This document shows positions 1-7,903 of a stretch of DNA of 64,000 bases, piece by piece (position 1 is the first letter of the stretch; each line of letters opens with the position of its first letter). A program made the translations under genes and the position numbers. Below the pieces are notes generated by a model, which saw nothing but the letters and a program-made list of their open reading frames with translations, did no database searches and was not told where the DNA came from. Origin of the DNA: Rhizobium leguminosarum (lineage in GTDB: Bacteria > Pseudomonadota > Alphaproteobacteria > Rhizobiales > Rhizobiaceae); the NCBI RefSeq assembly GCF_002953715.1, contig NZ_CP025014.1, forward strand, positions 372,001 to 436,000, written 5' to 3'.

Positions 1-2
1 TC

Positions 3-1853
3 GCGACGCTCTACCAGGACAAGCTGGAATCGCTGAAGAGCATCTACAAGGGCGTCGAGGACGAGGACCGCATGGTCGGCTTTCTGCCGCACTGCACCTT
101 CAACCTGAACGCCCGTGCCGCCTCAATCGACACGCCGCTGCATGGTTTCGTGCCTTTCACCCATGTCGACCACATGCATCCCGACGCGATCATCGCGATC
201 GCCGCGTCGAAGAATTCGAAGGAATTGACGCAGCAGATCTTCGGCGACGAGATCGGCTGGCTGCCCTGGCGTCGTCCGGGCTTCCAGCTCGGCCTCGACC
301 TCGGCGCATTCGTGGCCGCCAATCCGAATGCCAAGGGCGTCGTGCTCGAAAGCCACGGCCTCTTTACCTGGGCTGATGACGCCAAGGCCTGCTACGAGCT
401 GACGCTCGACATCATCAACAAGGCGATCGTCTGGTTTGCCGAAAAGACCGAGGGAAAGACCATTTTCGGCGGCGCGCTCACTGAGAGCCTGGCCGTTGCC
501 GAACGCCGCGCCATCGCCGCGCGGCTGATGCCGGAGATCCGCGGTCGCATCGGCAAGCAGGAGCGTAAGCTCGGGCATTTCGACGATCAGGACGCCGTAC
601 TCGAATTCGTCAATTCCAGCGATTTGCGGCCGCTCGGCGCGCTCGGCACCAGCTGCCCTGACCATTTCCTGCGCACCAAGATCCGCCCGCTGATCGTCGA
701 TTTCGACCCGGCCAAGCCGGATGTCGACGCGATCATCGCCGGTCTCGACAAGGCGCTGGAAGACTATCGCGCCGACTACGCCCGCTATTATAACGACTGC
801 AAGCATGACAATTCGCCTGCCATCCGCGACGCCAATCCCGTCATCTTCCTGGTGCCCGGCGTCGGCATGCTGTCCTTTGCCCGCGACAAGGCGACGGCCC
901 GCATCGCCAGCGAATTCTACGTCAATGCCATCAACGTCATGCGCGGCGCCTCGACGGTCTCCGAATATCAGGGCCTGCCCGAGCAGGAAGCCTTCGATAT
1001 CGAATACTGGCTGCTCGAAGAGGCCAAGCTGCAGCGCATGCCGAAGCCGAAGAGCCTTGCCGGCCGCGTCGCCTTCGTCACCGGCGGCGCCGGCGGCATC
1101 GGCCGGGCGACGGCCGCGCGCCTCGTCGGCGAAGGTGCCTGCGTGGTGCTTGCCGATATCGACCAGGCCGCACTCGAGGGCACCGAAGCCGATTTCGTCA
1201 AGAGATACGGCGCTGACGCCGTACGCAGCGTCCGGCTTGACGTCACCAAGGAAGATGCGGTGATCGCCTCCTTCGCGGAAGCCTGCGTCGAATTCGGCGG
1301 CATCGATATCCTCGTCTCGAATGCCGGCATTGCCTCCTCCGCGCCGATCGAAGCGACCGAACTGTCGACTTGGAACCGCAATATCGATATTCTGGCGACC
1401 GGCTATTTCCTCGTCTCGCGCGAAGCCTTCCGCCTGTTCCGCCGTCAGGCGCTCGGCGGCAACGTCATCTTCGTCGCTTCGAAGAACGGTCTTGCCGCTT
1501 CGCCGAATGCGGCTGCCTATTGCACCGCCAAGGCTGCCGAAATCCATCTCGCCCGCTGCCTGGCGCTCGAAGGCGCGGATGCCGGCATCCGCGTCAACAC
1601 CGTCAACCCGGATGCCGTCCTGCGCGGCTCGAAGATCTGGAGCGGCGAATGGCGCGAACAGCGCGCCGCCTCGTCCAAGATCGAGGTGGACGATCTCGAG
1701 GAACATTACCGCAAGCGGTCGATGCTGAAACTCAACGTGTTTCCGGAAGATATCGCCGAGGCGATCTATTTCCTCGCATCGGACCTTTCGGCAAAATCGA
1801 CCGGCAACATCATCAACGTCGATGCCGGCAACGTGCAGAGTTTTACGCGCTGA
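3..1853 (+). CDS. rhaD: Bifunctional rhamnulose-1-phosphate aldolase/short-chain dehydrogenase, 5' end cut by window
   Basis: The reading frame is open from the first bases, so the N-terminus lies outside the window; 616 residues are visible. The first half is a class II aldolase-type domain. The second half, from about residue 350, is a short-chain dehydrogenase with the nucleotide-binding motif TGGAGGIG, an NAG motif and the catalytic YxxxK (YCTAK). This aldolase-SDR fusion is the RhaD type of rhizobia, which splits rhamnulose phosphate and oxidises the lactaldehyde formed. The next gene is rhamnose isomerase, confirming the pathway. Known rhizobial rhaD and rhaI form one operon divergent from the rha transport genes, which would lie to the left of this window. 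Confidence 0.93.
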   Translation, partial: ATLYQDKLESLKSIYKGVEDEDRMVGFLPHCTFNLNARAASIDTPLHGFVPFTHVDHMHPDAIIAIAASKNSKELTQQIFGDEIGWLPWRRPGFQLGLDLGAFVAANPNAKGVVLESHGLFTWADDAKACYELTLDIINKAIVWFAEKTEGKTIFGGALTESLAVAERRAIAARLMPEIRGRIGKQERKLGHFDDQDAVLEFVNSSDLRPLGALGTSCPDHFLRTKIRPLIVDFDPAKPDVDAIIAGLDKALEDYRADYARYYNDCKHDNSPAIRDANPVIFLVPGVGMLSFARDKATARIASEFYVNAINVMRGASTVSEYQGLPEQEAFDIEYWLLEEAKLQRMPKPKSLAGRVAFVTGGAGGIGRATAARLVGEGACVVLADIDQAALEGTEADFVKRYGADAVRSVRLDVTKEDAVIASFAEACVEFGGIDILVSNAGIASSAPIEATELSTWNRNIDILATGYFLVSREAFRLFRRQALGGNVIFVASKNGLAASPNAAAYCTAKAAEIHLARCLALEGADAGIRVNTVNPDAVLRGSKIWSGEWREQRAASSKIEVDDLEEHYRKRSMLKLNVFPEDIAEAIYFLASDLSAKSTGNIINVDAGNVQSFTR

Positions 1854-1880
1854 TTTTTGATTGACGGCGGATGCGTCGGC

Positions 1881-2025
1881 CTTTCACCCTAACCCTCTCC
1901 CCGTTCAGACGGGCAGAGGGGACTTGCCTGACGAAATGTTGGAGCAGGACGGAGACGGTGCGGCATATCCCCTTCTCCCCGTCTGAACGGGGAGAAGGTG
2001 CCGGCAAGCGGATGAGGGGCTGTCC
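1881..2025. repeat. RIME-like rhizobial intergenic palindromic repeat
   Basis: Two GC-rich palindromes lie in tandem. The first has arms at 1893-1904 and 1909-1920 with one mismatch. The second has perfect 12-base arms at 1971-1982 and 1987-1998 around a CTGA loop. The flanking text (CACCCTAACCCTCTCCCC at the left, GGCAAGCGGATGAGGG at the right) is the pattern of RIME1 elements described in rhizobia. It sits between rhaD and rhaI and would fold in their shared transcript. Confidence 0.75.
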
Positions 2026-2070
2026 CATGACAAAGTCCCAATGTTTAAATTGCATAATCGGGAGGAAGAA

Positions 2071-3363
2071 ATGGCCGAATTCAGGATCGCGCAGGATCTG
2101 GTTGCGACGGATAATGACAAGCGGGCAACCGCGCTGAAAGCCGACTACGAGGCACTGGGCGCGACGCTTGCCCGTCGCGGCGTCGATATCGAAGCAGTCA
2201 CCCGGAAGGTTGCGGAATTCTTCGTCGCCGTTCCGTCGTGGGGCGTCGGCACCGGCGGCACGCGCTTTGCCCGTTTCCCCGGCATCGGCGAGCCGCGCGG
2301 CATCTTCGACAAGCTCGACGATTGCGCCGTCATCAACCAACTGACGCAGGCGACCCCGAACGTCTCGCTGCATATTCCCTGGGACAAGGCCGATGCCAGG
2401 GAGTTGAAGGCCAAGGGTGATGCGCTCGGCCTCGGCTTCGATGCGATGAATTCCAACACCTTTTCCGATGCGCCCGACCAGGCCCATTCCTATAAATATG
2501 GCTCGCTCAGCCACACCGATGCGGCAACACGGGCGCAAGCGGTCGAGCACAATCTCGAATGCATCGAAATCGGCAAGGCGCTCGGCTCCAAGGCATTGAC
2601 AGTGTGGATCGGCGACGGTTCGAACTTCCCCGGCCAGAGCCATTTCACCAAGGCTTTCGAGCGTTACCTCGCCTCGATGGCGGACATCTACAAGGCGCTG
2701 CCTGGTGATTGGAAGCTGTTCTCCGAGCACAAGATGTACGAGCCGGCCTTCTATTCCACCATCGTGCAGGATTGGGGCACCAACTACCTGATCGCTCAGA
2801 CGCTCGGCCCCAAGGCCTATTGCCTCGTCGATCTCGGCCACCATGCGCCAAACACCAATATCGAGATGATCGTCGCCCGCCTGATCCAGTTCGGCAAGCT
2901 CGGCGGTTTCCACTTCAACGATTCGAAGTATGGCGACGACGATCTCGACGCCGGCGCGATCGATCCCTATCGGCTGTTCCTCGTCTTCAACGAACTGGTC
3001 GATGCCGAGCAGCGCGGCGTCAATGACTTCAACCCGGCCCATATGATCGACCAGTCGCACAATGTCACCGACCCCATCGAAAGCCTGATCAACAGCGCCA
3101 ACGAAATCCGCCGCGCCTATGCGCAGGCGCTGCTCGTCGACCGCAAGGCGCTCTCCGGCTATCAGGACGACAACGACGCGCTGATGGCATCGGAAACGCT
3201 GAAGCGCGCCTATCGCGCCGATGTCGAGCCGATTCTGGCCGAAGCCCGCCGCAGGGCCGGCGGCGCGATCGACCCGATTGCCGTCTATCGCGCCAGCGGC
3301 TATCGCAGACAAGTGGCGGCCGAGCGCCCGGCATCCGCTGCCGGCGGCGGCGGCATCATCTGA
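2071..3363 (+). CDS. rhaI: L-rhamnose isomerase
   Basis: A 430-residue sugar isomerase of the rhizobial RhaI type (TIM-barrel, xylose-isomerase-like fold), interconverting L-rhamnose and L-rhamnulose with divalent metal. Visible metal and substrate region motifs include SEHKMYEPAF, LVDLGHHAPN and GFHFNDSKYGDDD, rich in Glu, His and Asp. An upstream ATG at 2041 is in frame, but the strong GGAGG at 2061-2065 places the start at 2071. It follows rhaD after a RIME-like repeat and is probably the last gene of that operon, since a large hairpin and a convergent gene come next. Confidence 0.93.
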   Translation: MAEFRIAQDLVATDNDKRATALKADYEALGATLARRGVDIEAVTRKVAEFFVAVPSWGVGTGGTRFARFPGIGEPRGIFDKLDDCAVINQLTQATPNVSLHIPWDKADARELKAKGDALGLGFDAMNSNTFSDAPDQAHSYKYGSLSHTDAATRAQAVEHNLECIEIGKALGSKALTVWIGDGSNFPGQSHFTKAFERYLASMADIYKALPGDWKLFSEHKMYEPAFYSTIVQDWGTNYLIAQTLGPKAYCLVDLGHHAPNTNIEMIVARLIQFGKLGGFHFNDSKYGDDDLDAGAIDPYRLFLVFNELVDAEQRGVNDFNPAHMIDQSHNVTDPIESLINSANEIRRAYAQALLVDRKALSGYQDDNDALMASETLKRAYRADVEPILAEARRRAGGAIDPIAVYRASGYRRQVAAERPASAAGGGGII

Positions 3364-3408
3364 ACGAGAGATTGTTTCGCATGGCCTGAAGCCATGCTGA
3401 TTGGGGAT

Positions 3409-3451
3409 GAGGTTGCCGGCAGCGCAGGGGTGACGCGCTGCCGACAACCTC
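3409..3451. terminator. Large convergent stem-loop between rhaI and the AhpD-like gene
   Basis: Arms of 17 bases at 3409-3425 and 3435-3451 pair with a single mismatch (a G-U pair on one strand) around a 9-base loop. It lies exactly between two converging genes and is likely a bidirectional terminator, though no long T run follows on either strand. A smaller hairpin (GCATGGC/GCCATGC, 3379-3397) precedes it. Confidence 0.6.
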
Positions 3452-3456
3452 GTCGT

Positions 3457-3915
3457 TTACGGCTTCCAGGCCCCGGCGATCTGGCGGGTGGCGATGTTCA
3501 GCCGGTTCCAGACATTGATATTGGCGATGGCAATGACGAGTGCTGCAAGGCTCCTGCCGTCATAATGCCGGGTCGCTTCGTCCCAGATATCATCCGGCAC
3601 AGGGTCGGCGCGGTCGCTGACGCGGGTCACTGCCTCGGTCAGCGCAAGGGCTGCGCGCTCGGCATCGCTGAAATAGGGCGAGTCGCGCCAGGCGCCGATG
3701 GCGAAGAGCCTTTCGTCGGTTTCGCCGAGTTTCTTTGCAATGCGGGGATGACCGTCGACACAGACGCTGCAGCCGTTGATCTGGCTGGCGCGCAGGTTGA
3801 CGAGTTCGAGCAGCTTCGGCGAAAGGCCGGTTTCGACTGGCACCTTGCTGAGCGCATTGAGCGCCTGCATGGCCGCGGGAAGGACGAGGGCGGGATTTCC
3901 CATTCTCTCCTGCAT
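3457..3915 (-). CDS. Carboxymuconolactone decarboxylase / AhpD-like protein paired with an ECF41 sigma factor
   Basis: A 152-residue protein of the CMD/AhpD fold. The core motif is N-G-C-S-V-C-V-D-G-H, the CxxC plus following His typical of AhpD-like peroxidase-type proteins. The start at 3915 has a good AAGGAGA site; a longer in-frame start upstream lacks one. It is divergent from an ECF sigma factor gene. CMD-type, oxidoreductase and epimerase genes (COE genes) are the known partners and targets of ECF41 sigma factors. An exact ECF41 promoter motif lies upstream on this strand. Reaction and substrate are unknown; a thiol-dependent redox role is inferred. Confidence 0.85.
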   Translation of the reverse strand: MQERMGNPALVLPAAMQALNALSKVPVETGLSPKLLELVNLRASQINGCSVCVDGHPRIAKKLGETDERLFAIGAWRDSPYFSDAERAALALTEAVTRVSDRADPVPDDIWDEATRHYDGRSLAALVIAIANINVWNRLNIATRQIAGAWKP

Positions 3916-3960
3916 GATATGTCTCCTTGATAAGTTGACTGTTCGACGATCCGCCGGCGC

Positions 3961-3987
3961 TGTCACATCGGCCGGGTTTCATTCGTC
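3961..3987 (+). promoter_or_regulatory. ECF41-type promoter for the sigma factor gene
   Basis: TGTCACA at 3961-3967, exactly 16 bases, then CGTC at 3984-3987. This matches the published ECF41 motif TGTCACA-N16-CGTC and implies autoregulation of the sigma factor, with a leader of about 30 bases. Confidence 0.8.
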
Positions 3988-3995
3988 ATGGCGTT

Positions 3996-4022
3996 GACGG
4001 AACGCAGTGGAGGAATGTGACA
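3996..4022 (-). promoter_or_regulatory. ECF41-type promoter for the AhpD-like gene
   Basis: Read on the minus strand: TGTCACA at 4022-4016, 16 bases, then CGTC at 3999-3996. It faces the plus-strand promoter, with the two -10 elements only 8 bases apart, so each transcript would run through the other promoter's -35 element. Confidence 0.8.
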
Positions 4023-4023
4023 A

Positions 4024-4893
4024 ATGGACGAGAAAAAATGGCTGGCCGATGAGTTCGAGGCGAACAGAGCGAATCTGAGGGCCGCAGCCTATCGCATGCT
4101 CGGCTCGCGCAGCGAGGCGGAGGATGCCGTTCAGGAGGCCTGGTTGCGGCTCAGCCGCACGGACACGACAGGGGTCGGCAATCTCGGCGGCTGGCTGACG
4201 ACGGTGGTGGCGCGCATCTGCCTCGACATGCTGCGCGCCCGCAAGACCCGGCGCGAGGAGCCGCTGGAGGCGCCGGTCCACGGAGGGATCGCCGATCCGG
4301 CGAACGATCCCGAGCGCGAAGCCGCCTTTGCCGATTCGGTCGGTCTGGCGCTGCTCGTCGTGCTGCAGACGCTGGCGCCCGCCGAACGTGTCGCCTTCGT
4401 GCTGCATGACATGTTCGATCTGCCCTTCGACGAGATCGCGCCAATCATCGGCCGCTCATCCGCGGCTGCCCGCCAGCTCGCGAGCCGCGCCCGCCGCCGG
4501 GTGCAGGGTTTGGACGAAGCGCCTGATGTCGATCTCGGTCGCAAGCGGACGATCGCCGAGGCCTTTCTGACGGCGTCGCGCAACGGCGATCTGGAGGGCT
4601 TGATCGCGGTGCTTGCCCCTGACGTCGTCTTACGGCCGGATGCGACGGCAGCGCGCTTCGGCACCATCGGCGAAATGCGCGGCGCAGCTCACGTGGCTGA
4701 AGCCTTCAAGGGGCGGGCGCAGGCGGCAGAAATCGCCATCGTCGACGGCGAACTCGGATTCGTCGTGGAGATCGGGGGCCATCTCCGTGTCGTGGTGGCG
4801 CTGACAATCGCCGACGGCAGGATCGCCGCGATCGACGCTATCGCCGATCCGGATCACCTGGAACGGCTTGACTATTCTATTCTTCGCGATTGA
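4024..4893 (+). CDS. ECF41-family RNA polymerase sigma factor with C-terminal SnoaL-like domain
   Basis: 289 residues. Sigma-70 region 2 covers about 10-75 (AAYRMLGSRSEAEDAVQEAW), region 4 about 115-170 (LTPAERV-like ALAPAERVAFVLHDMF, then the helix-turn-helix), and a SnoaL/NTF2-like extension about 180-285. A C-terminal DPDHL resembles the NPDKL motif that tunes ECF41 activity. ECF41 proteins carry no anti-sigma factor gene; the C-terminal domain acts as the regulator. A GGAGG site precedes the ATG. The divergent CMD-like neighbour and the two matching promoters support the subgroup. The inducing signal is not visible. Confidence 0.88.
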   Translation: MDEKKWLADEFEANRANLRAAAYRMLGSRSEAEDAVQEAWLRLSRTDTTGVGNLGGWLTTVVARICLDMLRARKTRREEPLEAPVHGGIADPANDPEREAAFADSVGLALLVVLQTLAPAERVAFVLHDMFDLPFDEIAPIIGRSSAAARQLASRARRRVQGLDEAPDVDLGRKRTIAEAFLTASRNGDLEGLIAVLAPDVVLRPDATAARFGTIGEMRGAAHVAEAFKGRAQAAEIAIVDGELGFVVEIGGHLRVVVALTIADGRIAAIDAIADPDHLERLDYSILRD

Positions 4894-4988
4894 AAACAAA
4901 CAGGAATTTGTCGGATCTTCGAAACAGGCGCGCTTCGGAAGGAGCGCACCGCTTAGGTTTCTCAGTGACGACGACCGCGTCATTTTTC

Positions 4989-5048
4989 TTGACAGCGTCG
5001 TCCTCGGCTTTATTCTTTTATAAAGCCTTATGTATCATAATTATGGAA
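4989..5048 (+). promoter_or_regulatory. Promoter and putative operator of the amidohydrolase gene
   Basis: TTGACA at 4989-4994, 16-base spacer, TATTCT at 5011-5016, then CATAATTATGGAA at 5036-5048. The same three elements with identical spacing precede the binding-protein gene at 35592. A CCGCA-G-TGCGG palindrome follows at 5052-5062. Confidence 0.6.
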
Positions 5049-5158
5049 TTTCCGCAGTGCGGTGCCATCTCTAGCCTCCCCATTACTCTTTCATAGCGAC
5101 CCGCAGACGGATGACGGAGGAGCGATCCCGGTCCGAGACTTCGAAAGGAATGCATGTC

Positions 5159-6367
5159 ATGTCCGGCGACCAGGCGAAGAAGCCGCTTCTCCTCACCAAT
5201 GTCAAACCGATCGCTTTCGGTGCGGGCGCATCCGAGGGGGCAATCGACATTCTTGTCGATGCCGACGGCAGGATCGCCGAGATCGGTCCGTCGCTTGCGG
5301 TCTCGCAGGATGTGACGCGCATCGACGGCAAGGGCGCCTTCATTTCGCCGGGCTGGGTCGACCTGCATGTGCATATCTGGCATGGCGGCACTGACATTTC
5401 CATCCGCCCCTCCGAATGCGGCGTCGAGCGCGGCGTCACCACGCTGGTCGATGCCGGTTCGGCCGGTGAGGCGAATTTCCACGGCTTCCGGGAATATATC
5501 ATCGAGCCTTCGCGCGAGCGCATCAAGGCTTTCCTGAATCTCGGCTCGATCGGCCTCGTCGCCTGCAACCGCGTCGCGGAATTGCGGGATATCCGCGATA
5601 TCGATCTCGACCGCATTCTTGAAGTCTATGCCGAAAACAGCGAGCACATCGTCGGCATCAAGGTGCGCGCCAGCCATGTCATCACCGGGTCCTGGGGCGT
5701 CACGCCGGTTAAGCTCGGCAAGAAGATCGCCAAGATTTTGAAAGTGCCGATGATGGTGCATGTCGGCGAGCCGCCAGCGCTCTATGACGAAGTGCTGGAG
5801 ATCCTCGGACCCGGCGACGTCGTCACCCACTGCTTCAACGGCAAGGCCGGGTCGAGCATCATGGAAGACGAGGACCTCTTCAATCTCGCGGAGCGCTGCG
5901 CCTCCGAGGGCATCCGTCTCGACATCGGTCATGGCGGCGCCTCGTTCTCCTTCAAGGTCGCCGAGGCGGCGATCGCGCGCGGGCTTCTGCCGTTCTCGAT
6001 CTCGACGGACCTGCACGGCCATTCGATGAACTTCCCGGTCTGGGACCTGGCGACGACGATGTCGAAGCTGCTCAGCGTCGGCATGCCTTTCGACAAGGTG
6101 GTGGAAGCTGTGACCCATGCGCCGGCATCCGTCATCAAGCTGTCGATGGAGAACCGGCTTTCGGTCGGCTCGCAAGCGGAATTCACCATTTTCGATCTCG
6201 TCGATTCCGACCTTGAGGCGACGGATTCCAACGGCGACGTCTCGGTCCTCAACAAGCTGTTCGAGCCGCGCTATGCCGTGATGGGCGCTGATGCCTTTGC
6301 CGCCAGCCGCTATCTGCCGCGGGCGCGCAAGCTCGTGCGCCACAGCCACGGCTATTCCTACAGGTAG
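5159..6367 (+). CDS. COG3964-type amidohydrolase/deacetylase
   Basis: 402 residues of the amidohydrolase superfamily with a binuclear metal site. Candidate ligands are H70 and H72 (HVH), K168 as carboxylated bridging lysine, H201, H224 and D284 (STDLHGH). This pattern fits the COG3964 group, formerly annotated as dihydroorotase; characterised members such as Atu3266 deacetylate acetyl-(R)-mandelate-like compounds, and others sit beside SelA-like PLP enzymes. Start 5159 is chosen because AAGGA lies 9 bases upstream. The gene stands alone, followed by a convergent IclR regulator, and shares promoter architecture with ABC system 3. The true substrate cannot be read from sequence. Confidence 0.85.
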   Translation: MSGDQAKKPLLLTNVKPIAFGAGASEGAIDILVDADGRIAEIGPSLAVSQDVTRIDGKGAFISPGWVDLHVHIWHGGTDISIRPSECGVERGVTTLVDAGSAGEANFHGFREYIIEPSRERIKAFLNLGSIGLVACNRVAELRDIRDIDLDRILEVYAENSEHIVGIKVRASHVITGSWGVTPVKLGKKIAKILKVPMMVHVGEPPALYDEVLEILGPGDVVTHCFNGKAGSSIMEDEDLFNLAERCASEGIRLDIGHGGASFSFKVAEAAIARGLLPFSISTDLHGHSMNFPVWDLATTMSKLLSVGMPFDKVVEAVTHAPASVIKLSMENRLSVGSQAEFTIFDLVDSDLEATDSNGDVSVLNKLFEPRYAVMGADAFAASRYLPRARKLVRHSHGYSYR

Positions 6368-6389
6368 GATCCGCTGAAGAGCGCAAGGC

Positions 6390-7253
6390 TCAGCGGTTGC
6401 GCCAGCCCATCAGCTTTTCGATCCGTTCCGCTGAACTGCGCACATGGGCCGTATAGTGGTTCTCGTCGGAAAAGGCCTTCTGTTCTGGCAGCACGATGGA
6501 AATGGTGGCGATGCACTGGCTGTCGCGATCGCAGATCGGCGAGGCGATGCAGGCAACCGCATAATCGGATTCCCCCGCCTGGATCGACAGACGCGATTCA
6601 AAGGCCTTGCCGGCGGCTTCCGACAGCGTGCCGGGATCGATCTCGGCGCGGCCGGTCGGTGAAGAGCGGGCGCAGCGCTTGAACAGTTCGATGCGCTCCT
6701 GCTCGGCCAGGTGGCCGACGAGCAGGCGACCGGAGGCCGTCCAGTTCAGCGGCACCCGGGTGCCCACACGGGAGGCCACCTGGAAGTGGCTCGGGCCGTC
6801 AGCCATGGCCAGTACCAGCATATAGTCGCCATCGCGACCGCAGACCTGCACGGTTTCGCCGGCCTGGCGGCAGAGATCGTGCATCTCATGGGTGGCGATG
6901 CTCATGAAATCCAGCGACCGTGCATAGGCAAGGCCGTAATGGTAGAGCCGCGCGCCGAGCCAGATCGAGCCGTCCGCCTGACGCGTCAGCATGTTCTTCT
7001 CGACGAGATCGTCGACGATGACGTAAACGGTCGACAGCGGCGCCTTCACCGCCTTGGCGATCGCATAGACGCCGGCGGGCGATCCGGTCTCGTAAAGATG
7101 GTCGATCACCTGAAGCGCCCGGTCGATGCCGCTGACGCGCGCGCGACGCGCACCCTTGCCGGCGGCTTCGTCGGCAACGCCCTGATCTTCGGAGTAAACT
7201 GCGGATGATGTCTTTCCGTCCAATTCCACGCACCTCATGAAAACTGCGATCAT
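6390..7253 (-). CDS. IclR-family transcriptional regulator
   Basis: 287 residues if the first ATG is used; the conserved part starts near residue 40 with the winged helix-turn-helix (SGIDRALQVIDHLYETG, then KAPLSTVYVIVDDL) and continues with a GAF-like effector domain to the C-terminus. No start has a clear ribosome-binding site; ATG at 7238 and GTG near 7229 are alternatives. It converges on the amidohydrolase and may regulate it, but that is inferred only from proximity. Confidence 0.85.
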   Translation of the reverse strand: MIAVFMRCVELDGKTSSAVYSEDQGVADEAAGKGARRARVSGIDRALQVIDHLYETGSPAGVYAIAKAVKAPLSTVYVIVDDLVEKNMLTRQADGSIWLGARLYHYGLAYARSLDFMSIATHEMHDLCRQAGETVQVCGRDGDYMLVLAMADGPSHFQVASRVGTRVPLNWTASGRLLVGHLAEQERIELFKRCARSSPTGRAEIDPGTLSEAAGKAFESRLSIQAGESDYAVACIASPICDRDSQCIATISIVLPEQKAFSDENHYTAHVRSSAERIEKLMGWRNR

Positions 7254-7560
7254 GTTACATTACTATGGCATAGCCGTTGCTGTGGCAAATCGCAATATTT
7301 TGCGGGTTGATAGTGTCGGGTGAATGCGACAGCGGCATGTAGGCCAATTGGGCCGACCAGGTGAGCAGGCTCCGTTTTCCAATAATCAGCCAGGGCAACG
7401 CGCCGACAATGAGGGGAAATTCGGGTTGCGGCGACGGCCGTGAGCGTGCTCCGCGAGGGCTTGGAACAGATCCTCTAAAGCGGCAAGGGCCGCCGTCTGG
7501 TTGTGACGGCAGCCCTTGACGGGGGCAGGGAGAGATCCCCAAGCTATTCAGGCGGCTTGT
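7254..7560. other. Intergenic region without a supported gene
   Basis: About 300 bases. It holds the IclR promoter side with a palindrome at 7291-7305, and an inverted repeat at 7485-7517 (two 6-base blocks around a mismatch) that lies just after the end of the next minus-strand gene and could terminate it, although no T run follows. Small open frames here have no ribosome-binding site or family features. Confidence 0.5.
7291..7305. promoter_or_regulatory. Palindrome CGCA-N6-TGCG, putative operator
   Basis: CGCAATATTTTGCGG, with perfect 5-base arms CGCAA/TTGCG. It resembles palindromes upstream of ABC system 4 (60969-60984) and upstream of the MmgE/PrpD gene (62947-62962). It lies about 40 bases upstream of the IclR start. 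Confidence 0.35.
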
Positions 7561-7776
7561 TCAGCCGAAGCAGGGCATAGCCGGCAGATTGGCGCGGTTT
7601 GCGAGTGCTCCGATCAAATTGCCCACCGAAGTCGAGCGCGGTTCGCGTTTGCGGGCGGCCGTCTCCAGGAGTTGCTTGAAGTCTTCAAGCTTCACGCCGT
7701 CGGCGCGCAACACCATGGCAATCAGGGGGTCGCGAAGGGCTTCGGATATCGTGAGATCGTCTCTGGTCTTTGTCAT
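7561..7776 (-). CDS. Small conserved-looking protein of unknown function
   Basis: 71 residues starting MTKTRDDLTISEALRDPLI. A strong AAAGGAGG site precedes the ATG at 7776; a longer in-frame start lacks one. The sequence is soluble and helical in character, with basic residues near the C-terminus and no recognisable domain. It is divergent from a TetR regulator with operator-like palindromes in the shared region, so it may be that regulator's target. Confidence 0.65.
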   Translation of the reverse strand: MTKTRDDLTISEALRDPLIAMVLRADGVKLEDFKQLLETAARKREPRSTSVGNLIGALANRANLPAMPCFG

Positions 7777-7859
7777 GGTTGTCCTCCTTTCGTGGGCGGT
7801 CGCCCGTGTTCCACTTCCCGCTGTCATGCCCTCGGCATTGACTTTCGCGTTTCGCGGTG

Positions 7860-7900
7860 TTACCGGTAAGTAACAATGCATTTGTTACCGATCGGTCACA
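7860..7900. promoter_or_regulatory. Tandem operator-like palindromes of the TetR regulator
   Basis: TTACCGGTAA at 7860-7869 and the larger imperfect palindrome TGTTACCGATCGGTCACA at 7883-7900 share the half-site TTACCG. The second ends 3 bases before the TetR start codon, as expected for autorepression. Confidence 0.55.
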
Positions 7901-7903
7901 TTG

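Noticed and set aside
123..1706. Long open frame on the minus strand opposite rhaD
   Set aside because: It is antisense to a clear RhaD reading frame; its composition is the Arg/Asp/Gly-rich pattern of high-GC shadow frames and it has no recognisable domain.
1843..3447. 534-codon minus-strand frame opposite rhaI
   Set aside because: Shadow of the rhamnose isomerase gene, running through a RIME-like repeat; no ribosome-binding site or family features.
5018..6349. 443-codon minus-strand frame opposite the amidohydrolase
   Set aside because: Antisense to a gene with all metal ligands intact; shadow frame.
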